Positions 9,431-22,829 are shown, counted from the stretch's first letter. The stretch is DNA of 64,000 nt from Dryocosmus kuriphilus (GCA_038277395.1 CM076189.1:215180011-215244010); one strand, 5' to 3'. The notes: generated from the sequence alone by a model not told the origin. Numbers and translations: made by a program.

Positions 9431-10140
9431 AGGCTTCTTATATTTAAGAAAATAATCAACACCAATTTGTTAATTTTTAACCTTTTTAAAGTTTTCTAGT
9501 GCATGAAGAAATCAGAATCTGAAAAAAAAACTTAAATTATCTTAGGTGGGCCAAAAATGATACAGGTTTAAAGAAAAAAATTAGCGTTTTTTAAACACTT
9601 GAAAATTCAAATACTCATATTAAATTCGTAGAACATATTTTTTTTCGCAAATGGGAAAAAAACGTGACTTCTAATTAATTCTCTCTGAAAAACATTTTTC
9701 GTCCCAACAGATTCTGCGACTTGAAATGTAGGACCTGTCTGATTACAAATATTATCACAAACAGAATCATTGTAAATTTAACAATGTTACAAATTAAACA
9801 TTTCAAACTCAAAATCTCGAAGTTTTCAGATATGGCGTACTTAAGATTGTAAAGTTTCGCCATTTCGAATAGGAACATTAGAGATTTTAGGAAGTTCCAA
9901 ATCGAATTCTTTTAAAATTACACAATCTCTTTTTTAAAAAATAAATTTTTTTCCATTTCCCGGTTTTCCATCTCTCAAAAAATTGGCTCTTATTTCTCGG
10001 ATTTCGCTATCCAATAGTGCAGACCGATCAAAAATCGCTGAATAAACTTAAAATTTGTATAATTATTTTCAGAAAAAAAAGCATCCTTTCATCTAACCAT
10101 TTGGTATGAAAAATGATTAGGGGCTAAGCAAATTGTATGT
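9431..10140. other. AT-rich stretch, nothing recognised
   Basis: No credible ORF, RNA gene or repeat seen. Confidence 0.5.
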
Positions 10141-11165
10141 TCATATTTTTTATAGATTGCATCCCATATGGACGAGCTCTTAAGACTCTTGTTCCTGCAG
10201 TTCTTCAGCTGCTTTTAGCAGGACATTGAGGATCTCCATCCTCGCAATCTATTAGGCTCTACAATGTGTTACTTGTTTTTCAAACAGGCTCTCTTTGGTT
10301 TCTCCCCCCTCTTCTCACCACAAAGTCTCTGGCAACCCCTCCAGATCGACCTTTCCCTTCTTCGCTACTCTCTTTACCAAGACTACCCAGCCCCACTTTT
10401 CAACTTTGTTCACGCCAACCTCACCTCCTGTACGGTTGCATACGCTGTCGACCGCTAGTCTGTGCTAGTCGAGAGCCAACCGCTATGCTTCGAGGTAGTC
10501 TCAGGCGGTCGGCACCGGCCGGTAAACTTCGAGCGGCAATGCTCAAACCATAAAATAAAGTTTTTAAAAACAACCCGAAAAACCATCATGTTTTTTAACA
10601 AAATCGCGAAACCAGTTTACAAGTGGTGTGTGTCCTTTTCCCTAGAGAGATACTAGACTTATGCCGGAAATCAAGAATATACTATTGATTCCAAGAAGCT
10701 GTGATGTGCAAGCTAAACTGTGACAACTGAAGAGTGACATCTAAAGTGATATTTGCCTAGGAGAGGTGGGATTTTCAAACGGATGCGCCTATCGGGATGC
10801 GTTTAGACAGTGAAAGTTCGGACATTACGACAACATTCCGTGTTGCGTGCCCGTAAATGTTCAAATGTTCGCGGTTCCGTAACCGATAGAGAGGGTTTCC
10901 GGCTTTGGTTCTGGGAGATAAGGGTGTATGTACAGTGTACACGAGAGATTAACCGGTCACGTAGTCGATAGACGTGCGACTCACGAGTTTCCTGACACCT
11001 GGCCAACCTGGTCTCCCGGTAGCAATGAACTTTGTGTAAGTCCAATGCGAGAAGAGTCGGAAATAGAACTGCGAATGTGCCGACACTGCATCATGAAAGG
11101 TAGATTTCGATTTTTAAGCTATCTTCTTATTCTAGGGGAAAATCGAACCATGTTGTTATGATGCT
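10141..11165. other. GC-richer island, no identified gene
   Basis: Base composition rises clearly over this kilobase, with several overlapping short frames on both strands, but none has a recognisable domain, a long ATG-initiated frame or convincing splice sites. It could be an untranslated exon, regulatory DNA or an old element. Confidence 0.3.
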
Positions 11166-14096
11166 TCTATTGAAGATGTTCTTAGATTATATCAAGCAGA
11201 AAGATGCTCACGTGTGGACGTAGAAATCATGCCTCAAACTTTCAATCATTAAAAATAAATTAGCATCGCTCATGATGGTTGATTGTTGACAGGCTAAAAG
11301 ATCATTATAACTTATGTATTATGCTAAAGGAAAATTTATTCGGATTGTGACAATCCTCACGTTAAAGATCTTTACACCTCATGACAAAGAACCATGCTGA
11401 AATATGCGTTTCTGTTTTGAGTTAAAGTCATGCATAAGCTACTCTCTTAACTCTTGTTGGTAAAAATTTGAATGTTTCACATTCTTACTATCATTACATG
11501 CATCAAGCAGATGTTTACATATTGTAACAAAACACTTAAACCATTTGTAAAGAATTTTCAAGTTATATTTTGATATTTTCTATACCATATAGAAGATGCT
11601 GTGTTGATCAGCTGCAGAAGAAACGAAATGAGATCGCGAATTTAACTATCTGCTAGTTTTGTTGATAAAGCCACATGGACGCAGAAAGTATGTTTCAAAA
11701 GAGGTTACTTACAAGAGAATTATTTAAACGTAATGCAAATACATAAAAAAATGACAATTTCCATGTAGTGTTTTGTTGTTGTGTACATGCAATTTTAGTA
11801 TGATATCCAGACTTTGTTATTTGATAGTCATATACAAAATTATGTAAGATCTAGTTCATTACATCGTTGATTACATTCATTATATTCATCAAAATCAAAT
11901 ATAGGATGTCGGATTTTTTAAAATGCACTAAAGAACTCTACTCGTATAGTACTTGATAGAATAACACTTTTTAAAAAAGCAAATGCTTTTTTCGGAAGTA
12001 TTGTGAATACATAATACTAAAGTTAAGACAACTGTTATGTAATGCCAAAACATTAGATACTAACGTAACATTAATATCATATCCAGCTTCTCTCATTGAT
12101 AATATATTTTCCTGATTAGATAATAATTATTGATCGAATTAATTACATTTGGATTATAAATAAATATTACTGTTGGAAGAAGTTTTTGTTTTAAACAATT
12201 TTAATCAAGTTGATTAGGGAATAAAAAACACTACTAAAATAAGTTGCTATTAAATAGATAAAGTAGGTAGTAGAGTGGATAAAAATGAGATAAGTAGAGA
12301 TGAAGAGGCATAGAAAAGGGAGAAGAGGATAAAATTACAGTTAGATAACAGTTAATCATCTGGGACTCCCACTCCAGTTCCTGAATGACGAATTAAAATG
12401 GTAAAACTGTCGTCTTTCAAAGCGATGTACTGCTTCCTTTTGTTGAACTATTACTCCTAGAACTGTACACTAAATTATCAAATGTAATCTGTTAAAGAAT
12501 TTAGTATACGATCCCAATCACTACAAATGAATATATCAAAGCAGAACAATTTAAATCAGTACAAATCAATCTGGATCAATAAGTCAATAGATCAATCTAA
12601 ATATGTCACTGAATGTCTCGTTAATATTTGAAAAACAATATAGTTACATAATAACAGATAAACATGTTAGTAATGTAATTTACAATAACTGTTTTATCCT
12701 GTACATTACAAATAGAAAATCAGTCGAATCTGGGATGTACAACCACAAAACCGGGGAATTTCATACTAGTCTTGAAGACGTATTTATCGAATTGGCTTTT
12801 CTGATGAGTCTGTTACCATACAAGCTATAAGATTTCATTTTGATTTCTTTTGCATATATGGAACATTATAATATTCATATATTTAACTTTATTCAAATCA
12901 CCAATTTCTAAATGGAAATCTAATACTTTTCTTATTAAATACCCAGTTTTTAGAATAACAACAAAAATGAATAACAACTTGTTCATTATAAATCTAATTT
13001 AGAATGGATATTTTCATGGAAATTGTTTTATTATGCACTTTATTGATTTAACCTCCAATGCCACTGAAATATTGAGCATTTTTTCTCTTCAGGTTTCCTA
13101 TGACGTCAATAAACAGGTTCACCTGATAATAAGGTTGACAGGACTTTATCGGTTTAAAAATGAAAAGTACAGGAATACATATAATTTTCTTCACATAAGG
13201 AAAAAAACTTGTGTTTAAAACAAGGTTTAAAATTACCCAGTATGAAATCCAAATTAAGTATTTTGGAATAAATTTTATCTGCAAGAGGAAGAATATCATT
13301 TTCAAACACAGTTTGTCGAGAAATATATTACTCAAAGAATTTTATACCCTTTTTTATAAATACTTATAAAATGATCATGATGTCATACCTAGAATTTATC
13401 AATTCTTTTCTGATGCTTTTGCTGAATGACGATTATTATCTTTACAGTATCATGGATATGTGAAAAGGTACTAATTATTGAAATGTAGTTTTTAATTTTT
13501 AAGCGTGATAAAATGAATTTATTGATTCCAAGTATTATTGAATGCAGAAAAAATAATATTTCTGCAGAATAATAGCTTGTATTACATACTGCAACTGGAA
13601 AAAAATGTCATTAAATTGCTCTTTTCTTCTGGGTTTTGCAAGATCGTTACGTGAGCACTGAACACATAAAAGTTAATGACTTGAATGATTTTGCTTGTCA
13701 AGCATTTCACCCTTCACTCTACTGCTTCAGGTCCGGTATTTCACTCAAAGCTTAAGAGTTAAGCTCGTCTTAAAACCGATTATTGTCAGCTGATTGGCTC
13801 AATTGGGTCTTGAACTGAGCTCAACTTTCCAGAATGCTTTTCAGTTTGAATTGAAATGCTCTTCTGTAAATACCCGTACATTTATTCCATAAGTACAGTT
13901 TATAAAAGTATTTATTAGCCCATTCACTTGTTAGCTTTTCTATTTCCTAATGTTTATTCATTTTCTAATATATTTATTTAATAGCCCATTCAGTTAGCAT
14001 AAGAATTTAATATTTATTTTAGCAATATAATTTTATTTTTGCACAGACAGGATTTCTCAATTGGTAGCATAATTGAACCAGCATTTAACGTCATAA
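11166..14096. other. AT-rich intergenic DNA
   Basis: Only short chance frames, none recognised. No repeat structure stood out. Confidence 0.5.
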
Positions 14097-14540
14097 AGCA
14101 GTCCCTTAAATTCTATTTACCTTAAATCTCATACTTTCTCTACAAGGCGCGAACATGGCAACATAAAGCGAGAAACTAGAAGCTTCAGAAGTTCCCAGAT
14201 AAATCCTATTGACACTGATTATTCTACATTAGTAGCAGCAACCCGCACCCTTCATCAAGCTCCACATATTCTACAATCACCAACTCGAATTGCGAGGTTT
14301 TCAACATTCAATGAACAAAGTGTAATTTGCCTTGATCTTTGTAAACGGCACACGATCTTATCGTATGAGAACGCTATAAGGCCATTTTTGTCGAGAGATA
14401 AAACGATTGTTTACCGCGAAACATCCTATATATTCGACTGGATTAAGTCACGTCGTTTCGCACATGTATGGTCCAATAGGCTTGCACTTAAGATTTTTAT
14501 TTCAAGATTTTCCTTAAACAACATAATACTATATTCCTAA
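14097..14540 (+). other. ATG-less open frame, possible internal or terminal exon
   Basis: There are 147 codons between a TAA at 14094-14096 and a TAA at 14538-14540, with no ATG, so only splicing could make it coding. The region is somewhat richer in G+C than its surroundings and gives a mixed-composition protein (for example ATRTLHQAP, RIARFSTFNE). No family recognised. In DNA this AT-rich, one frame of this length per window is near what chance allows. Confidence 0.18.
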
Positions 14541-15722
14541 GATATAATACCTAAGAAAATTGGTATAAGGTTTCACACATTTTTAAGCTACAGCCGTAAT
14601 TTTAAGAAACGGAAACTAAAGTTAACGTAACTTCATTTCTGATTTCTAAACATTGATTGAATCTTCAGGTATATTAAACGTAATTGTATTCTATTATGTG
14701 TCTTAAAATTTTCAGTTTTAGAAGTATTAAAAAAGTTATACATTTTAAGTATAAAAATGTAGTTACTTTTAATTGAAAATTCCGAAATTTTGAACTGACG
14801 TCAGTGTGTGAAACTGATAAATTTGTAAAGTGGAATAATTACCATTTATATATATCGTAAACATTTATAATTTTTCACATTGAAAACATTGAAAAAATTA
14901 GATATGATATAAATGATTTTCCAGTAACATTAGGTATAGTATCAGTTTCAGTACGTGTAGTACACCGGCTCCCATCCATGTGTAACTGAGTCAAACGCTA
15001 CTTAACTTCGGTGATTGAACGAGAAGCCTTAAACAACAATCTCATGTGTTCGAACGGACACATGGAAATGTTGTTCAAACGGAAATTTAAGCAATTTTCA
15101 ATTGGGCTACTACGAGTGTATCTAGATGAAGCAATTTTTAAATTGGGTTTACTTTAAATAATTGTGAATTTGGACAATTTATAATGTGAACTGTGAAATT
15201 TTTATTCTTCCTAATACAGTGTTTAGTTAGAAACAATTATTTGTATTACGCATTTTAAGTTTTGTACCAATTTTCACTTTAATAATGTACCCAACTGATT
15301 CAGTTATTACTGTATTGTTATTCAGTTTTTGAAATCGCATGATTTCAAAGACACATTTAAGATTGCTTATATGGGTAAGTACATATATCAGGAATATAAG
15401 AATCTGCAAGTGTGTGACCCTGTTCTCGAATAATTGTGCGATGAATTGTTTTACCGAAAAAATTTATTGGCCGAAACCGAGTTTAACTCGTATTCTAAAT
15501 AACGGTTGAAGACTTTCTGTCTAGTTGGTCATGATTGTCAAAAACGTTAACGGTAAGTACAGAAATTTTACAACAGAATGAAGCTGCAGTAGATGACGGG
15601 CTACGCACAGTTCATAAATTAATTTAATCTATTATTTAAATTATTTTGAATTAGGGAGTAACCAGTAAATATATTAACAAAAAATAAAAAAATATAAATG
15701 TTTAATATTAAATTGAACACAA
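14541..15722. other. AT-rich intergenic DNA
   Basis: No gene or repeat recognised. Confidence 0.5.
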
Positions 15723-15835
15723 ATTTTTCTTGAGAAAGCAGTGCTCCGAAGAAAATGTATGACATCTAGATAATTTCCAGAAAGTTCCGTCATCCTAGCG
15801 AACAATGCTGGTATTCCAGGTGCCTAAAACACATC

Positions 15836-16762
15836 TTTTTTTTCCATAGGCAGCCACTCAATATAATAATAACAATGATAATAATAATAATTATTATTAT
15901 TATTATTATGGTGTAGCTTTGCGAACTCGGAAGTTCATTGCCTCAGCTACTCAGAACCGCCACGCATCTCTATCCTGTGCATCTTCCATCCAGTTTAAAT
16001 AATCATGTCCTAGCTCTTTTAGATCATCCCTTACGTTTTTCTCCCATCTGTTTCTCGGTCTGCCTAGAGGTCTCTTATTAATCGGTTTCCCTCTCAAAAC
16101 TTGCGCCACTGTTCTTTCGTTGCCCATTCTTGCAACATGTCCCGCCCAGCTTAATTTGCGCGCTTTCATTACTCTATTAATATTTACTGACCCGTAGAGT
16201 GCATGCAGTTCATCATTATGCAGTTTTCTCCATTCACCAGTCTCTTCGTCCCTTTTGGGACCATAGATTTTTCGAAGTACTTTATTTTCGAATACTCTAA
16301 ACCTGTTCTCCTCTCCTTTCGTCAGCGCCCACGTTTCGCACCCGTACATGACGACCGGCATTATTATCGTTTTGTAAATTCTTACTTTGATGTTTCTAGA
16401 TAACGATCGCGATTTTAATAATGTATTTGCTGCATAGTAGCACCCATTGCCAGCGTGCAGCCGCCTGTTGATTTCCGTTTTAATGTTATTGTCGCTAGTT
16501 GTAATAGTCCCGAGGTATATAGACTCATTAACTCTTTCAAATTTCATATTTCCGGCCACTAGATCCCCCCTATTCATTGCTTTGTTCTGATCTGTCGACG
16601 ATCAAATATTTTGTCTTCGATTCGTTAACTTCTAAACCTATTTTCTTGGCTTTTGTGATCAAGATTTCCGCATTTTTAGCTACCGTTTCTTTATCATCCC
16701 CGAGTAAGTCGAGATCATCCGCATATCCCAGAATTTGTATTATCCCATTTAGGGTAGCACCG
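15836..16762 (-). mobile_element. 5'-truncated RTE-type non-LTR retrotransposon
   Basis: The minus strand codes for the C-terminal half of a LINE reverse transcriptase and ends, on the low-coordinate side, in an ATT/TAA microsatellite (15861-15908), the kind of 3' tail seen in RTE-like elements. The high-coordinate end is abrupt and lies inside RT coding sequence, as expected for 5' truncation during target-primed reverse transcription. The insertion splits a tandem repeat unit. Confidence 0.85.
15951..16762 (-). pseudogene. LINE reverse transcriptase C-terminal part
   Basis: Read on the minus strand, the fragment begins with ILGYADDLDLLGDD, whose YADD catalytic box is at 16714-16725. A frame change near 16576 leads to the long segment 15951-16577 with PVVMYGCETWALTK, RRLHAGNGCYY, LSWAGHVARM and GRPRNRWEKN. 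These are characteristic of RTE and related LINE proteins. The stop is TGA at 15951-15953. Endonuclease and most of the RT fingers are missing. Confidence 0.9.
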
Positions 16763-17474
16763 GTCTACTTCGAAGAATTTAGATTTCAAATAAAAATTCA
16801 CGATGCCCCTGTTGTTTCCTCAAGATCTCGCCGTCCTGGATATGAATCCTGGTAGTCCAGGTATCCTAAATAAAACATCTCCGAGAAAGTTGGTTTCCTA
16901 AGCGAAATTCACAACATCTAGATGATTTCCTGAAGGCATCGTCGCTCTAACGAATAATCCCGATGATAGTCCAGGTGTCTAGAACACATCTTCCTCGAAG
17001 AAGTTCGGTTCCAAATCAAAATTCACGATGTCTTAGGTATTTCCTAAAGATCTCGCTATTCTGAATAAAAATCTTTTTAATCGACGTATCTTAAAGAAAT
17101 CTTCTCGAAGGAAGTTTAGTCCTTAAGCGAAATTCACGAAATCTGTATGGTTTGCTGAAAGTACCGTCGTCCTAATGAATCACTCTGGTGGTTCAGTTAT
17201 TGAAAACGCATCTTACGGCAGCTAAGCTCCAAAGGTAACCTGAAAGTACAATATTTTTTTTCCGCAGGTTTTCCGTTTATGTCCTGTTGATAAAATATTC
17301 TTTTGGTTATTTTGCAAATATTAATATAATCATCTGTATTAAAAATCATTTTAAAGAGAATTATTCCGTAATATTTTATGAATGAATGGGAAATATTTTA
17401 CGAATTTTTAGGGTAAATTCGGATAATGAATTATTTAAACTCAGAAATGCAGCGTCATAATAAAACTGCATTAA

Positions 17475-17659
17475 CCCAGCGGGCACGAAAATTAAAGCCA
17501 TTTTTAGAACGTCCGAAAAAAACGTTCTAAATCAGGCCAAAAAACGTCCAATGTTCCAAATACGTCCTAAAAACGGCTTTAGAACATTGTATGTTTTTAG
17601 AACGTTACTTGGCCTGACTTAGGACGTTTTTACGTCTTAGGACATTCATGCCCACTGGG
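17475..17659. mobile_element. Small MITE-like inverted-repeat element
   Basis: It begins CCCAGCGGGCACGAA and ends with the near complement TTCATGCCCACTGGG, 185 bp in all. The interior holds many short palindromic AGAACGT/ACGTTCT blocks, so the whole can fold on itself. No coding capacity and no certain target duplication. Confidence 0.6.
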
Positions 17660-17756
17660 AAGCTAATTTAAAACACAATAAAATAAAGGGAAATAATTTA
17701 AAAATTTTAATCAGAGAATTCATATTCTTTATACGAAATTACAACATCGGGTAGAA

Positions 17757-18255
17757 CGCGGGGCAACAAGTATTTGGGGTATATGTTGACTTTGAAAGTC
17801 GCCGAAAATGATTTTTCGATCATTTAAGTATGCCTATCACGTGATTAGCAAAACAAGTTGAAGAATTGAACATTACGGCATTACTTACTTTTTTATGCGG
17901 AACTAAAGTACCCACCCTCGAATGCGGGGCAACAAGTATTTTGGGTATTTGTTGGCATTTAAAGTCGACAAAAATGTTTTTCTCATCTTTTAAATACGCT
18001 TATTACGTGGTTAGAAACACAAATTGAAGAATTGAACATTATGGAATTACCTACTCTCTTATGTGGAACTAAAGTACTCACCATAGAATACGGAGCAATA
18101 AGTATTTTGGGTATTTGTTGACCTTGAATCTCGCGTAAAATGTTTTTTTTCGATCTTTTAAATATGCCTATCATGTGATTAGCAAAAGAAATTGAAGAAT
18201 TGAACATTATGCAATTACTTAATTTTTTATGTGCGACTAAAATACCCACCCAAGA
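17757..18255. repeat. Three tandem copies of a 166-bp repeat
   Basis: Units start at about 17758, 17924 and 18089 with GCGGGGCAACAAGTATTT or variants, and include TTGAAGAATTGAACATTA and GAACTAAAGTACCCACC. Spacing is 165-166 bp. The apparent minus-strand frame here is a by-product of the repeat. Confidence 0.8.
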
Positions 18256-18274
18256 ATGCGATCTTTAGAAAACA

Positions 18275-18345
18275 ACTGGGGCATCGTGAATTTTGATTTG
18301 GAATCAAACTTCCTCAGGGAAGATGCGTTCTAGACACGTGAACTA
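18275..18345. repeat. Inverted copy of the ~120-bp array unit
   Basis: The complement contains GTCTAGAACGCATCTTCC, GAGGAAGTTTGATTCCA and ATCAAAATTCACGATG in the order seen at about 16980-17030. Its inverted orientation suggests it and the array are the two arms of one Foldback-like element spanning 15723-18345. Confidence 0.6.
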
Positions 18346-20620
18346 CTACACCGACCTCACGTGACTAGAAAAAATGGCAAAAATTCAAGCTTTCGTTGGA
18401 TTTGAATTAAACTTGGTCCTTAAGAGATTGTCATGCCTGTGAGTCCGAATGCGATGGCAAAAATTAAAAATTGGAATCGGGCTACCTAATATGTCAACCA
18501 AAATGATAAATTTTGGTGTATTTACAGGAAAACTGGTATTCGGCTGTTAAATTTTTGAGATCGGATTTGTAATCAGAGTCATAAAAAACCTTTTAGTACC
18601 TAAATCCAATGAAGTCTTGAAAATTTTAAATTGAAAATTAAATTCAACCGCCAAATACCAGTTTTCACGTAAATACAAGAAAATTTATAATTTTGTTCGC
18701 CATATTGAATCACGTGATTCCAATTTTTAATTGATTAAAATGACAATATCTTCGGAGCTGGAAGAGTCTCCATGAATTTGTTTAAAATAAAGGTTGATTT
18801 CATAAGGAATCTTTTTATCAATATTAAAAAATAATAAAAGGTGGGTATCTTTCAAAAAAATGGAATCCAAAACTTTCTTTGATTTTTTTTCGGTAAATTT
18901 CGAAATTACAAAAAAAGTTTTTATATTCTTAAAATATATTATTTCATCTATAATATTTTCAAGCTTCATCAAAATCCAATTATCGGTTCCAGAAATGTCG
19001 ATAATTCAAAAAAATACTATCCAAAAATCAATGTGGCGTATCTCCCATAATTTAAAAGATTTAAAAAAATACTTTGGGTCCCAAAAGTCTCTTATATATC
19101 ACTATAATTTCACCAAGTCTGATATTCCTGACGTATACTGGCCCTTATGTTTTAGAATTAGAATCGTAATGTGAGTAACAATAAATAATAATAAATATGT
19201 ACAATTGTAAATTGAAGCAGGCAATTTCAAAATTGAATTTTAAAAATTACAGCAGGAGAGATTTAAAAATTTTCAAGTTTAAGCGTTCAGCATTGAACAA
19301 TTAACAATTGTAAGCTTTGGATTAATGATATAAAATTAAATTAAATATAAATGGAGAAAAATTTTAATCTATATTCTTCGTTTGTTATTCAAAAACTTAA
19401 AATTTTAAATGCTTGAAAATGAACAGTTTTTTACTCGGAAGCCTGAACAAACATTTAAACATGAAAACAATTAATATACGGAAATAAAAAACATTTGAAA
19501 TTTGTCTACTAGAAAACTTTAATATTTAAATAATCTTAATTAAGAAGTGTTTTTAGTAGAACAATTACAAATTTTAAAAAAAAAAGAGTAAAATTAGAGT
19601 AGTGTAATATGTTTTAAATTTGTAGCAAGGTTTTTTTTTACCAATATTATTGTAATAGTAGAAAATTAAATATTTTCTTTGAGATGCAGATGTAATGGAT
19701 ACATCAAGATAGGTGCGTGCTTACCTCTTACATTCACTTACATCTAATATTATTCCATTCTAAATTTTCCTATTATACCATATATTTCTATTATACCACT
19801 CTACTTATATTCCCATTATACCATAATACATATAAATCATGGCAATTAGATTGTCTAACGACGCAATTCCATGAATTATGTTTGCATACGTAGGTGTGAT
19901 TATACTTTTCAAACGGAAGAAGTATCGAATCTGTCCTTCATATTTTCTAGACCGTTTGGTGCTTTTAAATGTACATTCTACGTTTGTTGTTGAATTACGT
20001 CACTTATGCTAAAAAGGCATGACTGTGTGCATTGCTTGCTTATTGTGCTCGATACGCCCTTTTGGAGTTTGTTCCATTTTATGGCTTAATATGCCTCCGA
20101 AGCGATTACCTTTTATTACCACTTTATGACCTGTTCAAAACTTTATGCCTGATACAAAATGCCTGCTTTTAAACGTCTTTTTATAATCAAAAATAAATCT
20201 TGTTTAGTAGAGCATAAGACCGAATAATTACCCTTTTTAGTACTAAAGTATTTCTGGATTTGTTGAAATGGAAGTAAATGGAAGGACCAAGAGTGAGAAA
20301 AAGTTACCACACAATAATCCGAGAATAGTGTTATAGCTTTACCCTCCGGTTTTTGTGAATTCCTCAAATGACGTCAGCAAACTTTGCCTGGTGCCTTTAT
20401 CAGATCAAATGACGTCAACTTACTTCGTTGAAAAAAAAAATTTCTCTTGAGTACAATTTCTAATCAATTCTTCTGCGATGTTCTCTTCATTTACGAATTT
20501 TTGTAAAAAGAAGTCATTTCCACGCTCATGAAGATAATGGGAAAATCAAACGAACTTACCTGTAAGTGAAGTTCGATTTCGATTATATGAAGCCTCGTTC
20601 GAGATGATTACACCATGCAG
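18346..20620. other. AT-rich intergenic DNA
   Basis: No credible gene. A cluster of short ATTATACCA-type repeats occurs at about 19760-19830. Confidence 0.5.
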
Positions 20621-20622
20621 AC

Positions 20623-21400
20623 AGGTTTATTTTAAATTTAGAAGCACTCAATGAATTTATTAATGCAAATCACTTTAAATTAGAAGATATTCGGACAGCG
20701 AAAAACCTTGTTCATAAAAATTATTATATGGCAAACATTGATCTAAAAGATGCTTATTTGCTAGTTCCGATTCACAAAGACAGCAAAAAATTTCTTAGAT
20801 TTTTTTTTCGCAGGAAAATTGTATGAATTTACCTGTCGACCTTTCGGACTGTGCACTAGTCCACACATTTTTACAAAGATACTGAAACCGGTAATAAATC
20901 AGCTTAGATCAAACGGGTTTCCATCCGTCATATATTTAGATGATATTCTCTGCATAGGAGAGTCACTAACTGACTGTTTAGAGAACATAAAAAGTACCTT
21001 AAAATTGTTATCTAGGTTGAGGTTTATCATAAATTATGGGAAAAGTAACTTAGTTCCAAACAAACGGTGTCCATTTTTGGGATTCGTCATCGAATCTGCC
21101 AAACAGGGATTAGAACTCCCCAAAGAAAAAAGATATAAATTAACGAACATGGTTAAAAAATTCTCAGCTATAAAGCAATGCAAAATAAGAGAATTCGCGC
21201 AAGTGATAGGGTCCTTGGTATGTTAGCAGCATGTCATGCTGTAGAGTACGATTGGGTTTATCTGAAACAAGCCGAACAATGCAAAACACTAGCCTTAATT
21301 GAAAATGATGGGATTTTCGAAAAAACAATACCATTACAAAAGACCATAGATCATGAAGATAATTCATTATTTCCTACCGTTGTTATATCGTCTAGAACTA
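20623..21400 (+). pseudogene. DIRS-type (tyrosine-recombinase retrotransposon) RT relic
   Basis: Reading starts with FILNLEALNEF and NIDLKDAYLLVPI, then LYEFTCRPFGLCTSP, the catalytic YLDD at 20933-20944 and CKIREFAQVIGSL. The LYEFxxxPFGL, IREFAQxIG and following ACHAVEYDWVY segments are typical of DIRS-like RT and its connection to RNase H. One T too many in the T8 run near 20801-20808 shifts the frame, and a second shift occurs at about 21215. Neither termini nor a tyrosine recombinase were found, so it is a fragment. Confidence 0.75.
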
Positions 21401-22540
21401 ATTATTCTCTAGCCATTATTGCCACTTCAAATTACCGTACAATTAAATATAAGAAAAAATGAGCGATCTTCTCGACTTAATCTTAATTTTATCATCGAGG
21501 TAAGTCACGAGAAGAGTTTCTCCTACAGTCTTATAAATCAGGAGAAATTTTCCGGAAGCTCTAAGAGATTCAGATTACTCAATATCGCGTCCTATCTAAA
21601 AAAAATTGTTCATGAGAAAAATCGATAAGAAATACACGGATAGTTGCAGCTTCCAGGAAAGATTATTTCCATAATAGTTACCGCCTATCGATGGTCCAAA
21701 TCGCGAAATCGGCTCTGAGGCTTATATCCCATTGAGAATAAATTAAAGTTTATCGATTAGCGATCGAGTCTGCTTTCTAGACATACTAATTATCGCCGCC
21801 TCGCGAAAGGGGCTCTTGCTCACGGTACCGTTCATCTGACGAATCAATTAGCATTCGTGATGCAACGTCCCAGGTACCATGCGCGTAATCGATTTCGATG
21901 ATCGACCATTATTCGTTCTATATGGAAGAATTCGAGGAGCTATATCCCAAAATTATAGGGTTTGGAAGAAAAACTAGTGTCAGATAATATGATAAAGTAA
22001 TACCAAACACGAGGACAATATCTATTATAATTATTTGACTTTATTAACATACATGGTTATTATGTGCTTCTATCAACAATTCTTGAGAATTTGATTGATC
22101 GGTTATTGGATTAATTCATGATACGAATTCACTGATCCATAAACATCTTGCATGGATCAGTAACTTTAACATAACAGTGGTTGAATTTCGTGCATCGGAT
22201 ATGAACGTGCTTAGTTTTCACTACATTGTTTCTGGCGTAGGTTCAGCTGGGTCAATTAATTACTATTCACAGTGCACTTTAGGTATCAGATCTGATTTAC
22301 GTTTCATGCGAAAGTGGGCACATAACTTTGCTTGATGTCGATTTTGTGCTTTGATATGGCTAGGTACATATTCATATTTTGGAATTAATGTTTGGGATAA
22401 GTAAATTAGAGTATCTTGAACTGAAGATAGTATTGTCTCTACGATCATTTTTTAAAAGACTTATATAACTATAATTCAGTCATTTATTATGGGATCTATT
22501 TGTTGCTAGAAGATAGTATTTTTTTGCGACACATGCATGA
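21401..22540. other. Intergenic DNA, nothing recognised
   Basis: A short CG-bearing stretch at 21660-21910 stands out in composition, but no gene is visible. Confidence 0.4.
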
Positions 22541-22542
22541 AA

Positions 22543-22685
22543 ATGGGCATATTCCGTGTCCGAAAGCTGTTGCATTTCCGCACGAAAAACTGTGAGAAAA
22601 TACTACATTCCAGCATGCTAATCTCACAGTAGAGGAATCGTGTCACTTTGCGCAGATTTTTCGGACACGGAAAATTGCCATTTTT
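22543..22685. repeat. Short inverted repeat
   Basis: ATTCCGTGTCCGAAA at about 22552-22566 is met by TTTCGGACACGGAAAAT at about 22660-22676, a stem of 14-15 bp around a ~95-nt interior that has further small stems. Possibly a tiny MITE. Confidence 0.5.
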
Positions 22686-22829
22686 ATATATTTTTTGCCA
22701 AAAATATCGTGTGTGATACGTGCGAGAAGCTATTTTATTTCTTGCACTTGTTACACAATGTACTATTGACACTTTTTATGGGAAAATTGTGCTCTTTACT
22801 GATTTTTTGCTGTTTTTTTTTTTTTTCAG

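Larger units (their letters stand above)
15723..17215. repeat. ~120-bp degenerate tandem array, interrupted by a LINE
   Basis: Roughly five units share the order ATTCACGATGTCTAGATG, TTTCCTGAAG, CGTCGTCCTAACGAA, CCAGGTGTCTAAAACACATC, then CTTCGAAGAAGTT. One is at 15723-15835 and the others at 16763-17215. The first unit stops after ACACATCTT and the array resumes with CTACTTCGAAGAATTTAG at 16763, so the RTE-type LINE (15836-16762) was inserted inside a unit. An inverted partial copy lies at 18275-18345. Confidence 0.7.

Noticed and set aside
17983..18249. Repeat-containing minus-strand frame
   Set aside because: It is the antisense of the 166-bp tandem repeat.
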